DNA from: CAZMXS01 sp964570325
GTDB lineage: Bacteria > Verrucomicrobiota > Kiritimatiellia > CAIQIC01 > CAZMXS01
Length of the DNA: 64,000 nucleotides
Assembly (NCBI GenBank): GCA_964570325.1
Contig: CAZMXS010000003.1
Location: 1 to 64,000, forward strand
Reading direction: 5' to 3'
The translations under genes were made by a program, and so were the position numbers. The notes beneath the pieces were generated by a model, which did not search any database, was not told the DNA's origin, and was given only the letters and a program-made list of their open reading frames with translations. Numbering within the stretch: the first letter of the stretch is position 1; each line of letters starts with the position of its first letter. Of this stretch, positions 17,475-27,227 are shown one piece after another.

Positions 17475-17957
17475 TTACTGCGCCGGGACCGGCTCGGCCG
17501 CCGGCGCCGGAGCGGATTCGGCCGCCGGCGTAGCGCTCTCCGCCTGGACCGCTGGAGCAGCGGCGCCCGCTTCGCCCAATGTGCCGGGCAACGTGGGCGC
17601 TACGCCCGGTGCAGTCGGCGCTGGGGCGGCCGGCTGGGCGGAACGTTGCGGCGCGCCGCCGCCGGCGCGCACCGGCATCGCCGACTGGGCCGCCGCGCCC
17701 ATCAAGGACGTGCCGCGCGACCGCGTGAAGGTCAACGAAAGAAACAACGTGTTGACCAAAAACACGATACAGAGAATGACCGTCAACTTGGTCAACACAT
17801 TGCCGGCGCGCGAACCGAAAAGCGTCTCGCCCATACCGCTGCCAAAAGCCAGGCCAAGGCCCTCGCTCTTGGTCTTCTGGATCAGAATGATGGCCACCAG
17901 CAGCAGGCTGATGATCACCTCGACCGCCACCAGGATTGCCTTAACAATATCCAACAT
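17475..17957 (-). CDS. secG: Protein translocase subunit SecG with long Ala/Pro tail
   Basis: A 160-residue protein. The first about 75 residues are SecG: two membrane helices (about residues 3-25 and 54-75) with the loop ILIQKTKSEGLGLAFGSGMG and LFGSRAGNVLTKLT between them, the conserved core of this SecYEG component. The remaining about 85 residues are low-complexity alanine/proline-rich sequence, a common elaboration in PVC and other phyla. It follows tpiA on the same strand; gap-pgk-tpiA-secG is a widely conserved gene order. Confidence 0.9.
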   Translation of the reverse strand: MLDIVKAILVAVEVIISLLLVAIILIQKTKSEGLGLAFGSGMGETLFGSRAGNVLTKLTVILCIVFLVNTLFLSLTFTRSRGTSLMGAAAQSAMPVRAGGGAPQRSAQPAAPAPTAPGVAPTLPGTLGEAGAAAPAVQAESATPAAESAPAPAAEPVPAQ

Positions 17958-17981
17958 AGCATTACCCGCTTTCTTGTTCGC

Positions 17982-18737
17982 TTACAACGCGCCCTTGACA
18001 ATTGCCGTGAACGATTTCGCGTCCAGGCTGGCGCCGCCAATCAATCCGCCGTCAATATCCGCCATGTGGAACAATTCTTTGGCATTGGAATCCTTGACAC
18101 TTCCGCCGTACTGGATCCGCACCGATTGCGCCACGTGCTCATCAAACATCGCCTTGAGCACTCCGCGAATGAACGCATGCACATCCTGGGCCTGCTGGGG
18201 GGTGGCGGTCTTGCCGGTGCCGATCGCCCAGACCGGCTCATAAGCGATAATGGTTTCCAGCATATCCTTGGCCGTCAACCCAGCCAAGCTGCCGCGGACC
18301 TGGGTTTCGACCACTTTTTCAGTCTGCCCGGCCTCGCGCTGGGACAGCAGTTCGCCGACACAGACGATCGGGTGCAGGCCGGCCGCCAGCGCCGCCTTGA
18401 CCTTCTTGTTCACAATCTCGTCGGTCTCATGGAAATACTGGCGGCGCTCGCTGTGGCCCAGGATCACATAGTGGCAGTAGAGCTCTTTGAGCATCTCTGC
18501 CGCCACCTCGCCCGTAAATGCCCCGGATTTCTCCCAGTGCATATTCTGTGCGCCCAGGTCAATCTGCGTGCCGGCGACCGCCTTGCCCACAGCATCCAGC
18601 GCGGTAAACGGCGGGCAGAGCACCACATCCACGCCCTTAACGTCGGCCAACGACTGCTTCAGCGCCGACACCAGCGCCTGGGCATCCGCGACCGTCTTGT
18701 TCATCTTCCAGTTCCCAGCCACAATCGGCTTTCTCAT
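17982..18737 (-). CDS. tpiA: Triosephosphate isomerase
   Basis: A 251-residue TIM-barrel enzyme interconverting dihydroxyacetone phosphate and glyceraldehyde 3-phosphate. It starts MRKPIVAGNWKMNK with the active-site Asn and Lys; the catalytic His is in YVILGHSERRQYF (about residue 95), the catalytic Glu in AYEPVWAIGTGK (about residue 166), and the phosphate-binding loops are QYGGSVKDSNAKEL and GLIGGASL. A GGAAGGAA ribosome binding site precedes the ATG. It sits between pgk and secG in the glycolytic operon. Confidence 0.96.
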   Translation of the reverse strand: MRKPIVAGNWKMNKTVADAQALVSALKQSLADVKGVDVVLCPPFTALDAVGKAVAGTQIDLGAQNMHWEKSGAFTGEVAAEMLKELYCHYVILGHSERRQYFHETDEIVNKKVKAALAAGLHPIVCVGELLSQREAGQTEKVVETQVRGSLAGLTAKDMLETIIAYEPVWAIGTGKTATPQQAQDVHAFIRGVLKAMFDEHVAQSVRIQYGGSVKDSNAKELFHMADIDGGLIGGASLDAKSFTAIVKGAL

Positions 18738-18829
18738 CTTGTCAGTTTCCTTCCATCCGGGTTGTATTTGGCACCCGGCTCGAATCGGCCCTTACAGCCA
18801 TCCGCGCGTATGCCAGAATCAATTTTGAA

Positions 18830-20086
18830 CTATTTCTTATCCGTGAGCGCCACGACGCCCGGCAACTGCTTGCCTTCAAGAAACTCCAGGCTCGCGCCGC
18901 CGCCGGTACTGATATGCGTCATCTTGTCGGCCAACCCGCTCTTGTTAACGGCGCTGACGCTGTCGCCGCCGCCGACGATGCTCAAACACTTGGTCTCCGC
19001 CAATGCCTTGGCGATCGCCAACGTGCCGGCCGCGAACGGTTTCATTTCAAAACAGCCCATCGGTCCGTTCCAGACAACGGTCTTCGCCTTGCGGATCTCA
19101 TCCGCGAAAAGCTGGGCGGACTTCGGACCAATGTCGAGCGCCATCCAGCCGTCATCAATCTGCTCGCCGACGGTCTTCGTCTGCGCAGCGGCATCGAACT
19201 TGTCGGCAATGACGTTGTCAATCGGCAACAACAGCTTGACCTTGGCCGCCTGCGCCTTGGCGAGGATGTCCTTGGCGAGCTGAATCTTGTCCTCCTCGAC
19301 GAGCGACTTGCCGGTCGGGATACCCTTGGCGCGGTAGAACGTGTAAGCCATCGCGCCGCCAATGATCAGTGCGTCCACCTTGGCCAGCAGGTTGGTGATC
19401 ACATTGACCTTGTCGCTGACCTTCGCGCCGCCCAGGATGGCGACAAAAGGTTTCTCGGGTTTCTCCAGCGCGCGGCTGAGATAATCAATCTCCTTCTCCA
19501 TCAGGAAGCCGGCGACGTTTTTCTTGTAGTACTTGCATACCAGCGAGGTCGAGGAATGCGCGCGGTGCGCGGAGCCGAATGCGTCGTTCACGAAAATCTC
19601 GCCGTCGCCCAAAGGCGCCAATTTCTCGGCGAGTTCCGCCTGTTTCTTCTTCATCTCCGCCTTGGCCGCCTTTTTCTCCTCCTCAGTCGCGGTATCGGCA
19701 ACCTTGGCCTTGCCTTCGTCCGGATAGAAGCGGGTGTTTTCGACCAGCAGCACCTCGCCCGGCCGCAACGCCTTGGCCATCGCCATCGTGTCGGCGCCAA
19801 TGCAATCCGGCCCGAACTTGACCGGCCGGCCGAGCAGTTCCTGCAGGCGGGCGGCGACAGGCTTCAGGCTGAAATCGGCCTCGTAGCCCTTCCCCTTCGG
19901 GCGCCCGAGGTGGCTCATCAGAACCAGCGAGGCGCCATGGTCGAGGATGTACTTGATCGTCGGCAGCGCAGCGGTGATCCGAGTATCGTCGGCCACCTTG
20001 CCGTCCTTGATCGGCACATTGAAATCCACGCGGGAGAGCACCCGCCGGCCGGTGAAATCCACATCGCGAATCGTCAGCTTATTCAT
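18830..20086 (-). CDS. pgk: Phosphoglycerate kinase with a charged helical insertion
   Basis: A 418-residue two-domain glycolytic kinase. It shows [11 protein letters not shown], the 3-phosphoglycerate binding segment [10 protein letters not shown] and the hinge-region [14 protein letters not shown]. It also has the nucleotide-binding [11 protein letters not shown] and the C-terminal [12 protein letters not shown] and [15 protein letters not shown]. After the [10 protein letters not shown] motif there is an insertion of about 30 lysine/glutamate/alanine-rich residues (about 124-155) that is absent from compact PGKs and predicted helical; similar charged inserts occur in some bacterial lineages. 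AGGAGG lies 6 bases before the ATG. Confidence 0.96.
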   Translation of the reverse strand: MNKLTIRDVDFTGRRVLSRVDFNVPIKDGKVADDTRITAALPTIKYILDHGASLVLMSHLGRPKGKGYEADFSLKPVAARLQELLGRPVKFGPDCIGADTMAMAKALRPGEVLLVENTRFYPDEGKAKVADTATEEEKKAAKAEMKKKQAELAEKLAPLGDGEIFVNDAFGSAHRAHSSTSLVCKYYKKNVAGFLMEKEIDYLSRALEKPEKPFVAILGGAKVSDKVNVITNLLAKVDALIIGGAMAYTFYRAKGIPTGKSLVEEDKIQLAKDILAKAQAAKVKLLLPIDNVIADKFDAAAQTKTVGEQIDDGWMALDIGPKSAQLFADEIRKAKTVVWNGPMGCFEMKPFAAGTLAIAKALAETKCLSIVGGGDSVSAVNKSGLADKMTHISTGGGASLEFLEGKQLPGVVALTDKK

Positions 20087-20113
20087 CGCATTCCTCCTGG
20101 GATGGCGCTCGGC

Positions 20114-20130
20114 GGCCCTCGCAGAGGGCC
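20114..20130. repeat. Short hairpin between gap and pgk
   Basis: GGCCCTC and GAGGGCC flank a GCA loop in the 78-base spacer between the gap stop and the pgk start. There is no T-run, so it is more likely an RNA processing or stability element than a terminator. Confidence 0.35.
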
Positions 20131-20164
20131 CCCGGCGCCGGTAAGCATTTTTCCCCGTTTACGC

Positions 20165-21349
<1,185 letters not shown>

Positions 21350-21405
21350 TCACGGTTCTCGAAATTATTCAGATAATCCTTGACAAGTCACGGGAACCTT
21401 GGGAA

Positions 21406-22497
21406 ATGTCAACACTCGCAAGGGGGGAATTTCAACAAAATCGCGCCATGCTCACGATCCCACGTGTCAAACGGGAAGTGATTGACGGTTGGCCCATTGC
21501 CGATGCCGGCCTGACGGTGCGAGTGGTCAACAGCCTGACCGCAGCCGGGGTCGCCACCATCGGCGCGCTGCGCGGGTGGCCGGACGCCAAGTTGATCGGG
21601 CTACGCAGCCTGGGGCGCGTTTCCCTGATGCGCATCCGCGCCTTCTTCCGCATTTGCGCCGCCATCGAGCAGGGCCGTCAGCAGTTCCAATCCATTGATG
21701 AAGCGCTGCGCCTCTTCCTGGATGAGGACGAGTTCCGGGTAATCAGCGGCCGCTACGGCTTCGCCGGCAGCCACCCACAGGTGCTGCGCAATGCCGCCAC
21801 ACTGCAGCAAATTGCCGACCAGACACAGAAGACCCGCGAGCGGATTCGCCAGATCGAGGAAACCGCGACGGCCCGGCTGACGAGCCGCCTGGCCGCCGTA
21901 TGCCTGGGTCCGTTTCAAACTTATTTCGCCGATTATATAAACACCCGGGGCCGTATCGTGACCGCCGCCGAACTCGAACCATTGCGGAGCGATCCGCTGC
22001 TGGGCGGCCACAACCCGGCTGCGGTACTGCGCCTGCTGGGGATCCAGGCCAAACCACCAGTGGTTTTTTACAACAATCTGTTCAGCACATTGCCACTGGC
22101 CACGCTACAAACCATTGAACAGGCCGGGCGGGATCTGCTCGCGCGTGAGGCCCAGCCGTTGACCCTGGATAAACTGGCGGCGGGCCTCCCCACGCTGCCG
22201 CCACCGGCCGATCCCGTCACAGCCGCGCATGCGCTGGGCCTGCTGCTGAATCACGCCGCCGGCGTGGCCGCCACCGTGGATCACCGCTTCTTTCTATACA
22301 CGCAGGGCGCGCAAGCTTTTCTGGTGGAAATCATGCGCCGGATCAAACGCCCCGCCCATTACCGGGCGATCACCGCCGCCTTCAATGAGCAGCTCCAACC
22401 GCATTGCCGCAAGGGCGCCGGTTTCATCCTGGATCTGCTTAACGCCGATCCGCGCTTCATCCGCGCCGACCGCGGCATCTATGACTTGAAGGCGTAA
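21406..22497 (+). CDS. RNA polymerase alpha-CTD / sigma region 4 / HARE-HTH fusion protein
   Basis: A 363-residue protein combining transcription-related modules. Residues about 30-85 (GLTVRVVNSLTAAGVATIG to LGRVSLMRIRAFF) match the helix-hairpin-helix pattern of the RNA polymerase alpha subunit C-terminal domain. Residues about 105-165 (FRVISGRYGFAG, then TLQQIADQTQKTRERIRQIE) match sigma-70 region 4.2, including the TRERIRQIE recognition helix. The C-terminus (about 295-360, PAHYRAITAAF to DPRFIRADRGIYDL) resembles a HARE-HTH winged helix like that of RNA polymerase delta. No sigma region 2 is present, so it is not a stand-alone sigma factor. The start may instead be ATG 21448. It is divergent from gap and transcribed alone. 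Confidence 0.7.
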   Translation: MSTLARGEFQQNRAMLTIPRVKREVIDGWPIADAGLTVRVVNSLTAAGVATIGALRGWPDAKLIGLRSLGRVSLMRIRAFFRICAAIEQGRQQFQSIDEALRLFLDEDEFRVISGRYGFAGSHPQVLRNAATLQQIADQTQKTRERIRQIEETATARLTSRLAAVCLGPFQTYFADYINTRGRIVTAAELEPLRSDPLLGGHNPAAVLRLLGIQAKPPVVFYNNLFSTLPLATLQTIEQAGRDLLAREAQPLTLDKLAAGLPTLPPPADPVTAAHALGLLLNHAAGVAATVDHRFFLYTQGAQAFLVEIMRRIKRPAHYRAITAAFNEQLQPHCRKGAGFILDLLNADPRFIRADRGIYDLKA

Positions 22498-22650
22498 GGC
22501 GAGCGGCCCGGCGTGAAACAGGAAGTTGCACGTTCCGGCCCAACTTTGGGAACCCGCCGCGTTGAACCCACTAACGCCATTAGCGCAGTGAAAAAAGCGA
22601 GGCGCGCGCAAGCCTCCGCCGCGTATTTTGCTTGTGTCCAAGTCAACCGA

Positions 22651-22718
22651 TAACTGATAACTGATCCCGGTTTATTGATCACCAATTACTGATGAATTAC
22701 TACGGTCACTTATTACTG
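22651..22718. repeat. Cluster of ATTACTGATC-type short repeats
   Basis: An AT-rich tract in the 237-base region before the LptF/G gene contains TAACTGATAACTGATC, then GATCACCAATTACTGAT, then TTACTACGGTCACTTATTACTG. The same theme appears at 211-228, 27211-27230 (inverse) and 41901-41916. Function unknown. Confidence 0.5.
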
Positions 22719-22734
22719 GGCGCTGGGCATTGAT

Positions 22735-23838
22735 ATGAAACTGGTGGACAAATATCTGCTGCGGTCCTATCTCGTGCCGCTGGCTTACTGCCTGGTCACG
22801 TTCACCATGCTATATGTCATCTTTGATCTTTTCTATTACCTGCAGGATTTTCTGGAAGCCAAGACTCCGGTCCGGCACATCGTGCTGTATTACCTGTTCA
22901 ACATTCCACCGAACATCGTTTATATTGTGCCGGTCTCGTTGCTGCTGGCGGCGCTCTATACGCTTTCCCAACTGACCAAAACCAACGAGCTGATCGCCAT
23001 GCGGGCCTGCGGGCTCAGCATTTACCGGCTGATGGCGCCGTTTATCGGCGTGGCGCTCGGAGCGACGTTGAGCGTCGCCCTGATGAATGAGCTGCTGGGG
23101 CCGCGGTTGGCGTATTGGTGCGAACAATTCATCCGGATGCAGGAAAAGGACCGGCCAATCTCGGTCCACATCGCCTATAACCTGCCGTATAAGAACGCAG
23201 CCGCCGGCCGCACCTGGATGATCGGGGAACTCGACACACGCAAACTGGAAATGAGCAATGTGCTGGTGACCCAGCAGCGACCGGACGGCTCGGACGAATA
23301 CAAGATTCACACCCGCCATGCCAAGTGGCTCGATGGCCGCTGGTGGTTCAGCGAAGTTTCCATCCAGCAATATCGGCTGGATGGGGTGCCGGCGGGACCG
23401 CCCAAAATGGAACTGCACCGGGAGATGTTCGAGTTCGACGAAGAACCCCGTCATTTTATCGCTGAAATCAAGGACCCGCTGCAAAATCCCCAGTTTTTTT
23501 CATCGCACGAATTATACGATTATATCCGTACCCACAGCCCAATGTCGCCGGCCTATCGCGCCATTCTGGACACCGAGATCCATCGCAAACTGGCGATGCC
23601 GCTGATGTGCCTGATCGTTACCCTGCTGGGCATCCCCTTCGGCGCGGCCCAGCATGGCCGCAAGGGCGCCTTCATGGCCATCGTTTTTGCCATCTGCCTC
23701 TTCTTCGCCTTCTATGTCGTCAGCAACGTGGGCATCGCCCTCGGCAAGAAGCAGGTCATCGCGCCGTGGCTCGCCGGCTGGCTGCCCAACCTGCTCTTTT
23801 TTACCCTCGGCGCCGGCATGGTCTACCGGATGCGCTGA
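22735..23838 (+). CDS. LptF/LptG family lipopolysaccharide export permease
   Basis: A 367-residue inner-membrane protein with the LptF/LptG layout. Three N-terminal helices are followed by a periplasmic beta-jellyroll of about 140 residues (about 130-280) and three C-terminal helices. Signature segments are MKLVDKYLLRSYLVP at the start, ELIAMRACGLSIYRLMAP (about residue 85) and the LNELLGPRL-like MNELLGPRL. In other bacteria LptF and LptG with LptB extract lipopolysaccharide for transport to the outer membrane. Only one permease gene is present, so its partner is elsewhere. Its presence indicates a two-membrane envelope. Confidence 0.85.
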   Translation: MKLVDKYLLRSYLVPLAYCLVTFTMLYVIFDLFYYLQDFLEAKTPVRHIVLYYLFNIPPNIVYIVPVSLLLAALYTLSQLTKTNELIAMRACGLSIYRLMAPFIGVALGATLSVALMNELLGPRLAYWCEQFIRMQEKDRPISVHIAYNLPYKNAAAGRTWMIGELDTRKLEMSNVLVTQQRPDGSDEYKIHTRHAKWLDGRWWFSEVSIQQYRLDGVPAGPPKMELHREMFEFDEEPRHFIAEIKDPLQNPQFFSSHELYDYIRTHSPMSPAYRAILDTEIHRKLAMPLMCLIVTLLGIPFGAAQHGRKGAFMAIVFAICLFFAFYVVSNVGIALGKKQVIAPWLAGWLPNLLFFTLGAGMVYRMR

Positions 23839-23927
23839 CGCCTCCGGCAATTTGACAACCGCGCCAACGTGTGTTAATTTTTCATGGTAAAGCTGCTGGG
23901 ATTGAGAGCACTTTTTTTGTCGCGATC

Positions 23928-24290
23928 ATGCAAGTCAAAGACGAGACCGACGCCAAAAAACCTGACCCGGTAACAGTCGTCGTCGGCCGGGGTCAGGGAA
24001 TCCGGCAACCTGATACATTCCGCGTCTGCCCGCTCGGCATCCAACTTTATTCAAAGAAAAGCATCCCCGAGTTTGAGTTGCTGGAGTTCAATATTGATGT
24101 CCCCGGCAACAACGGCACACCCGAAGCGATCAAGTGCACGGGCGTCGTGGTCCACTGCCGCCCCGAAAAGGAATCGCCGCTCTACCGCGTCTGGGTGAAG
24201 TTTCTCGACTTGCCGGAAAGCGAGCGCAGCCGCATCCAGTGCGTGGCTAAACACTCCAAGTTCCTATGTCCCTACTGCGAGAACTTCTAG
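23928..24290 (+). CDS. Small PilZ-like protein ahead of pilT
   Basis: A 120-residue protein beginning MQVKDETDAKKPD. The beta-rich stretch (IPEFELLEFNIDVPG, then CTGVVVHCRPEKE and YRVWVKFLDLPESERSRI) follows the strand order of a PilZ domain, which often binds cyclic di-GMP and regulates pili. The arginine motif upstream of the barrel is not convincing, so ligand binding is uncertain. The protein ends with a CPYC motif. Its last 25 bases overlap the start of pilT, which supports a role in type IV pilus control. The start at 23928 is preferred over 23871 because the preceding residues are not domain-like. Confidence 0.5.
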   Translation: MQVKDETDAKKPDPVTVVVGRGQGIRQPDTFRVCPLGIQLYSKKSIPEFELLEFNIDVPGNNGTPEAIKCTGVVVHCRPEKESPLYRVWVKFLDLPESERSRIQCVAKHSKFLCPYCENF

Positions 24291-25357
24291 GCAAAGCTGT
24301 CGAAATCGGGGCCTCGGATGTCCATCTGAAACCGGATAAAATTCCGATTTACCGGGTACACGCCGAGCTGATGGATGCCGCGCGCGAACCGCTGACCGCC
24401 GCCAACTTGCAGGAGTTGGTGGACGAAATCCTCCCGCCCTACCAGCGGCAGAAGTTTGAGACCCAGCACGAGGCCGACTTCTCCCTCGCGCTGGAAGGCA
24501 TCGGCCGTTTCCGCGTCAACGTATTCCGCAGCTATGGCCTGTGCAGCGTCGTCATGCGCCATGTGAAATCCAAGATTCCGAATTTCCAGGATCTGCATCT
24601 GCCGGAAGTGATGGAGACCTTGGCGCTCTCGCCCCGCGGGATCATCCTAGCCGCCGGCACCACCGGCTCCGGCAAATCCACGACGCTGGCTGCGATCATC
24701 AATCACATCAACCGCAATCTCCGGCGTCGCATCATCACGGTCGAGGATCCGATCGAATATGTCTTCAGCGACATCAAGTCGGTCATTTCCCAGCGCGAGG
24801 TGGGGTTGGACACGATGTCGTTCCACGCCGCGCTCAAGTCGGTCCTGCGGCAGGATCCCGATGTCATTATGATCGGCGAGATGCGCGATTCGGAGAGCTT
24901 CATGGCCGCCCTGGCGGCAGCGGAAACCGGCCATCTGGTTTTGAGCACGATCCATACCGGCAACGCCGCGCAGGCCATTCCCCGCATCCTGGACTTCTTC
25001 CCCTCAAGCGAACGCGAGCAATTGCGCATGGCCTTGGCCGACAATATGCGGGCCGTCTTCTGCCAGCGCCTGATCCCGGCAATTCATGGCGGGGTCCGCC
25101 CGGCGGTGGAGATCATGATCAGCACGCCGACCATCCGGAAACTGATCGAGAAGAATCTGCTGGAGAAACTCCCCGCCGGCATCGAAACCGGCAAGGAAGA
25201 TGGAATGCAAACCTTCAATCAGGCGATCTACCAGCTCATCAAGGGCGGCGCGATCACCGAGGAACAGGGCATGCATCACGCCAGCAACCCGGACGCGCTG
25301 AAGATGAACCTGAAGGGCATCTTCCTCGACGAATCCAGCCGCATTATTTCGATCTGA
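24266..25357 (+). CDS. pilT: PilT/PilU family twitching motility ATPase
   Basis: A 363-residue secretion ATPase of the type IV pilus retraction class. The N-terminal domain starts MSLLRELLGKAVEIGASDVHLK. Walker A is GTTGSGKSTT (about residue 130), the Asp box lies in ITVEDPIEYVF, Walker B is DPDVIMIGEMRD (about residue 193) and the His box is TGHLVLSTIHT. The C-terminal extension beyond the usual PilT end (IETGKEDGMQTFNQAIYQLI) looks more like PilU, so which of the two it is remains open. It overlaps the PilZ-like gene by 25 bases and its 3' end overlaps the convergent amrS gene by 14 bases. Confidence 0.9.
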   Translation: MSLLRELLGKAVEIGASDVHLKPDKIPIYRVHAELMDAAREPLTAANLQELVDEILPPYQRQKFETQHEADFSLALEGIGRFRVNVFRSYGLCSVVMRHVKSKIPNFQDLHLPEVMETLALSPRGIILAAGTTGSGKSTTLAAIINHINRNLRRRIITVEDPIEYVFSDIKSVISQREVGLDTMSFHAALKSVLRQDPDVIMIGEMRDSESFMAALAAAETGHLVLSTIHTGNAAQAIPRILDFFPSSEREQLRMALADNMRAVFCQRLIPAIHGGVRPAVEIMISTPTIRKLIEKNLLEKLPAGIETGKEDGMQTFNQAIYQLIKGGAITEEQGMHHASNPDALKMNLKGIFLDESSRIISI

Positions 25358-26447
25358 ACCGCGCCAGGTCCACCGGCAAACGCCGCGCGCCCCAGGTTCC
25401 CGGCTGGCTCTCGAACACGCCTGCGCAGGGTGTTCCGCAGAAGCGGCATTTCGCATCCGGCATCAGGTTCCACGCGGTCAGTTCAAACCAGTCGCGCCTG
25501 ATCAGCGGATTGCCGCAGGCGTGGCAGTAGGTCGCGCCGCCGGCGGGATCATGCACATTGCCCGTATAAACGTAGCGCAAGCCCTTGGACAACGCGATCC
25601 GGCGCGCCATGGTCAACGTGGCCGGCGGGGTCGGCGGCTTGTTGCCCATCTTCCAATCAGGATGAAAAGCCGAGAAATGCAACGGCACGTCGGGCCCAAG
25701 CTGGCCCATCACCCACTCCGTCAGCTCGTGCAACTCCCGCTCGGAATCGTTTTCGCCAGGAATGAGAAGCGTCGTAATCTCGAACCAGACCGGCGTTTCC
25801 CGCTTCAGATACAACAACGTATCCAGCACCGGCTGCAAATGGCCGCCGCAATTCTCCCGGTAGAAGCGCTCGGTAAATCCCTTCAAATCCACATTCGCGG
25901 CGTCCATTGCGGCGTAGAACTCGCGCCGCGGCTCCGGGCATTGATACCCCGCTGTCACGGCAACGGTCTTGACGCCCCGAGCGCGGCAAGCCGCGGCGGT
26001 ATCCACCGCGTACTCGTGAAAAATGACCGGGTCGTTGTACGTGAACGCGACGCTCCGACATTGCAGTGCCGCGGCCGCGGCGGCGATCGTTTCCGGATCC
26101 GCCTGCGCCGCCAGTGTGTCCGCCTCGCGCGCGCGGCTGATGCTCCAGTTCTGGCAGAAAGCGCAGTTCAGGTTGCATCCCGCCGTGCCAAAGGACAGGA
26201 TCGCTGTGCCCGGAAGGAAATGGTTGAGCGGCTTTTTCTCGATCGGGTCCACGCAAAAACCGCTGGAGCGCCCGTATGTGGTCAACACAATTTCCCCGCC
26301 CTGCCCCATGCGCACAAAACAGATGCCACGCTGACCATCCTTGAGCAGGCAGTGGTTCGGACAAATGTCGCACCTCGCGCGGCCGTCCGCGAGCCGGGTG
26401 AAGTACCGGGTCGGGTGACCGGCCGAGTTGGCGTCAGGCATGCTCAT
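25344..26447 (-). CDS. amrS: AmmeMemoRadiSam system radical SAM enzyme
   Basis: A protein of about 367 residues. The radical-SAM cysteines are in GCNLNCAFCQNW (about residues 89-100), preceded by a cysteine-rich segment CDICPNHCLLKDGQRGICF typical of AmrS. Downstream segments SVAFTYNDPVIFHEY, GYQCPEPRREF and VHDPAGGATYCHACGNPLI also fit. The enzyme family co-occurs with AmmeMemoRadiSam A and B proteins, whose joint function is not established; neither partner is nearby. The C-terminal CHACG and CRFCGTPC pairs look like a small zinc-ribbon. Either of two methionines (26462 or 26447) could be the start. Confidence 0.85.
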   Translation of the reverse strand: MSMPDANSAGHPTRYFTRLADGRARCDICPNHCLLKDGQRGICFVRMGQGGEIVLTTYGRSSGFCVDPIEKKPLNHFLPGTAILSFGTAGCNLNCAFCQNWSISRAREADTLAAQADPETIAAAAAALQCRSVAFTYNDPVIFHEYAVDTAAACRARGVKTVAVTAGYQCPEPRREFYAAMDAANVDLKGFTERFYRENCGGHLQPVLDTLLYLKRETPVWFEITTLLIPGENDSERELHELTEWVMGQLGPDVPLHFSAFHPDWKMGNKPPTPPATLTMARRIALSKGLRYVYTGNVHDPAGGATYCHACGNPLIRRDWFELTAWNLMPDAKCRFCGTPCAGVFESQPGTWGARRLPVDLARFRSK

Positions 26448-26463
26448 TGGTTCACAGTTCAAG

Positions 26464-26501
26464 GTTCAAAGTCGGCCGGCATCCGTCTTGCAACTTTGAA
26501 C
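26464..26501. repeat. Inverted repeat between pdxH and amrS
   Basis: GTTCAAAGT (26464-26472) and ACTTTGAAC (26493-26501) form a 9-base stem around a 20-base loop in the 66-base gap between pdxH and amrS. It lacks a T-run in the direction of transcription. Confidence 0.4.
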
Positions 26502-26513
26502 GGCAACTCCTCC

Positions 26514-27155
26514 CTACGGATACAAGCGTTCGATCCGCCACACTCCTTGCTCGCGCCGGTACACGAACCGGTCGTGCAGGCGGCTGGAACGACCCTGCCA
26601 GAACTCGATCCGAATGGGTTCCACCCGATACCCGCCCCAGAATGGTGGTCGCGGCACATCCTGGCCCGCGAACTGCGCGGTGTATTCGCGCACCCGCCGA
26701 TCCAGTTCGTCGCGGTCCGGCAGCGGTTCGCTCTGCATGGAAGCCCACGCCCCAATGCGGCTGCCGCGCAGCCGCGACCGAAAATAAGCGTCGGACTCGG
26801 CCGCGGAAATTTTTGCGACCACCCCCTCGACGCGCACCTGCCGGATCAAATCCACCCAATGAAACGACAAGGCTACGCGCGGGTTGGCCTCCATCTCACG
26901 GGCCTTGCGTCGGTTATAGTGCGTGAAGAAAACGAATCCGCGCTCATCCACGCCCTTCAGCAACATCAGGCGCACCGCCGGCTGGCCGTCTGAACCCACC
27001 GTCGCCAACGCCATGGAATCCGGCCAAGGGCACCCCAGCCGTTTGGCTAAAGCATACCATTGCTTGAACTGCCGGATCGGATCGGGATCAAGCTCCGCTT
27101 CCTTCAAGCCATGCAACAACCCATAGAGGGAAAACAGTTTTGCGCGAATTGACAT
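26514..27155 (-). CDS. pdxH: Pyridoxamine 5'-phosphate oxidase
   Basis: A 213-residue FMN enzyme making pyridoxal 5'-phosphate. Characteristic segments are DSMALATVGSDGQPAVRLML (FMN and substrate binding), KGVDERGFVFFTHYNRRKA, the ALSFHWVDLIRQVRVEG strand pair, DAYFRSRLRGSRIGAWAS and the C-terminal RIEFWQGRSSRLHDRF followed by RIERLYP. The start at 27155 is chosen by the family's usual N-terminal length; the longer open frame adds residues with no family resemblance. PLP made here serves SufS and TrpB encoded in the same window, though no regulation links them visibly. Confidence 0.94.
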   Translation of the reverse strand: MSIRAKLFSLYGLLHGLKEAELDPDPIRQFKQWYALAKRLGCPWPDSMALATVGSDGQPAVRLMLLKGVDERGFVFFTHYNRRKAREMEANPRVALSFHWVDLIRQVRVEGVVAKISAAESDAYFRSRLRGSRIGAWASMQSEPLPDRDELDRRVREYTAQFAGQDVPRPPFWGGYRVEPIRIEFWQGRSSRLHDRFVYRREQGVWRIERLYP

Positions 27156-27227
27156 GCCGGCAAGATGCAAAGCGCAGGCCGGAAAGTCAAGGTTCTGGCG
27201 CAACGACCGGAGATTAGTAATCCGCAA

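Noticed and set aside
21380..21408. Perfect TTGACA as a promoter for the plus-strand fusion gene
   Set aside because: No acceptable -10 box lies at 16-18 bases, so I did not list it although it may contribute.
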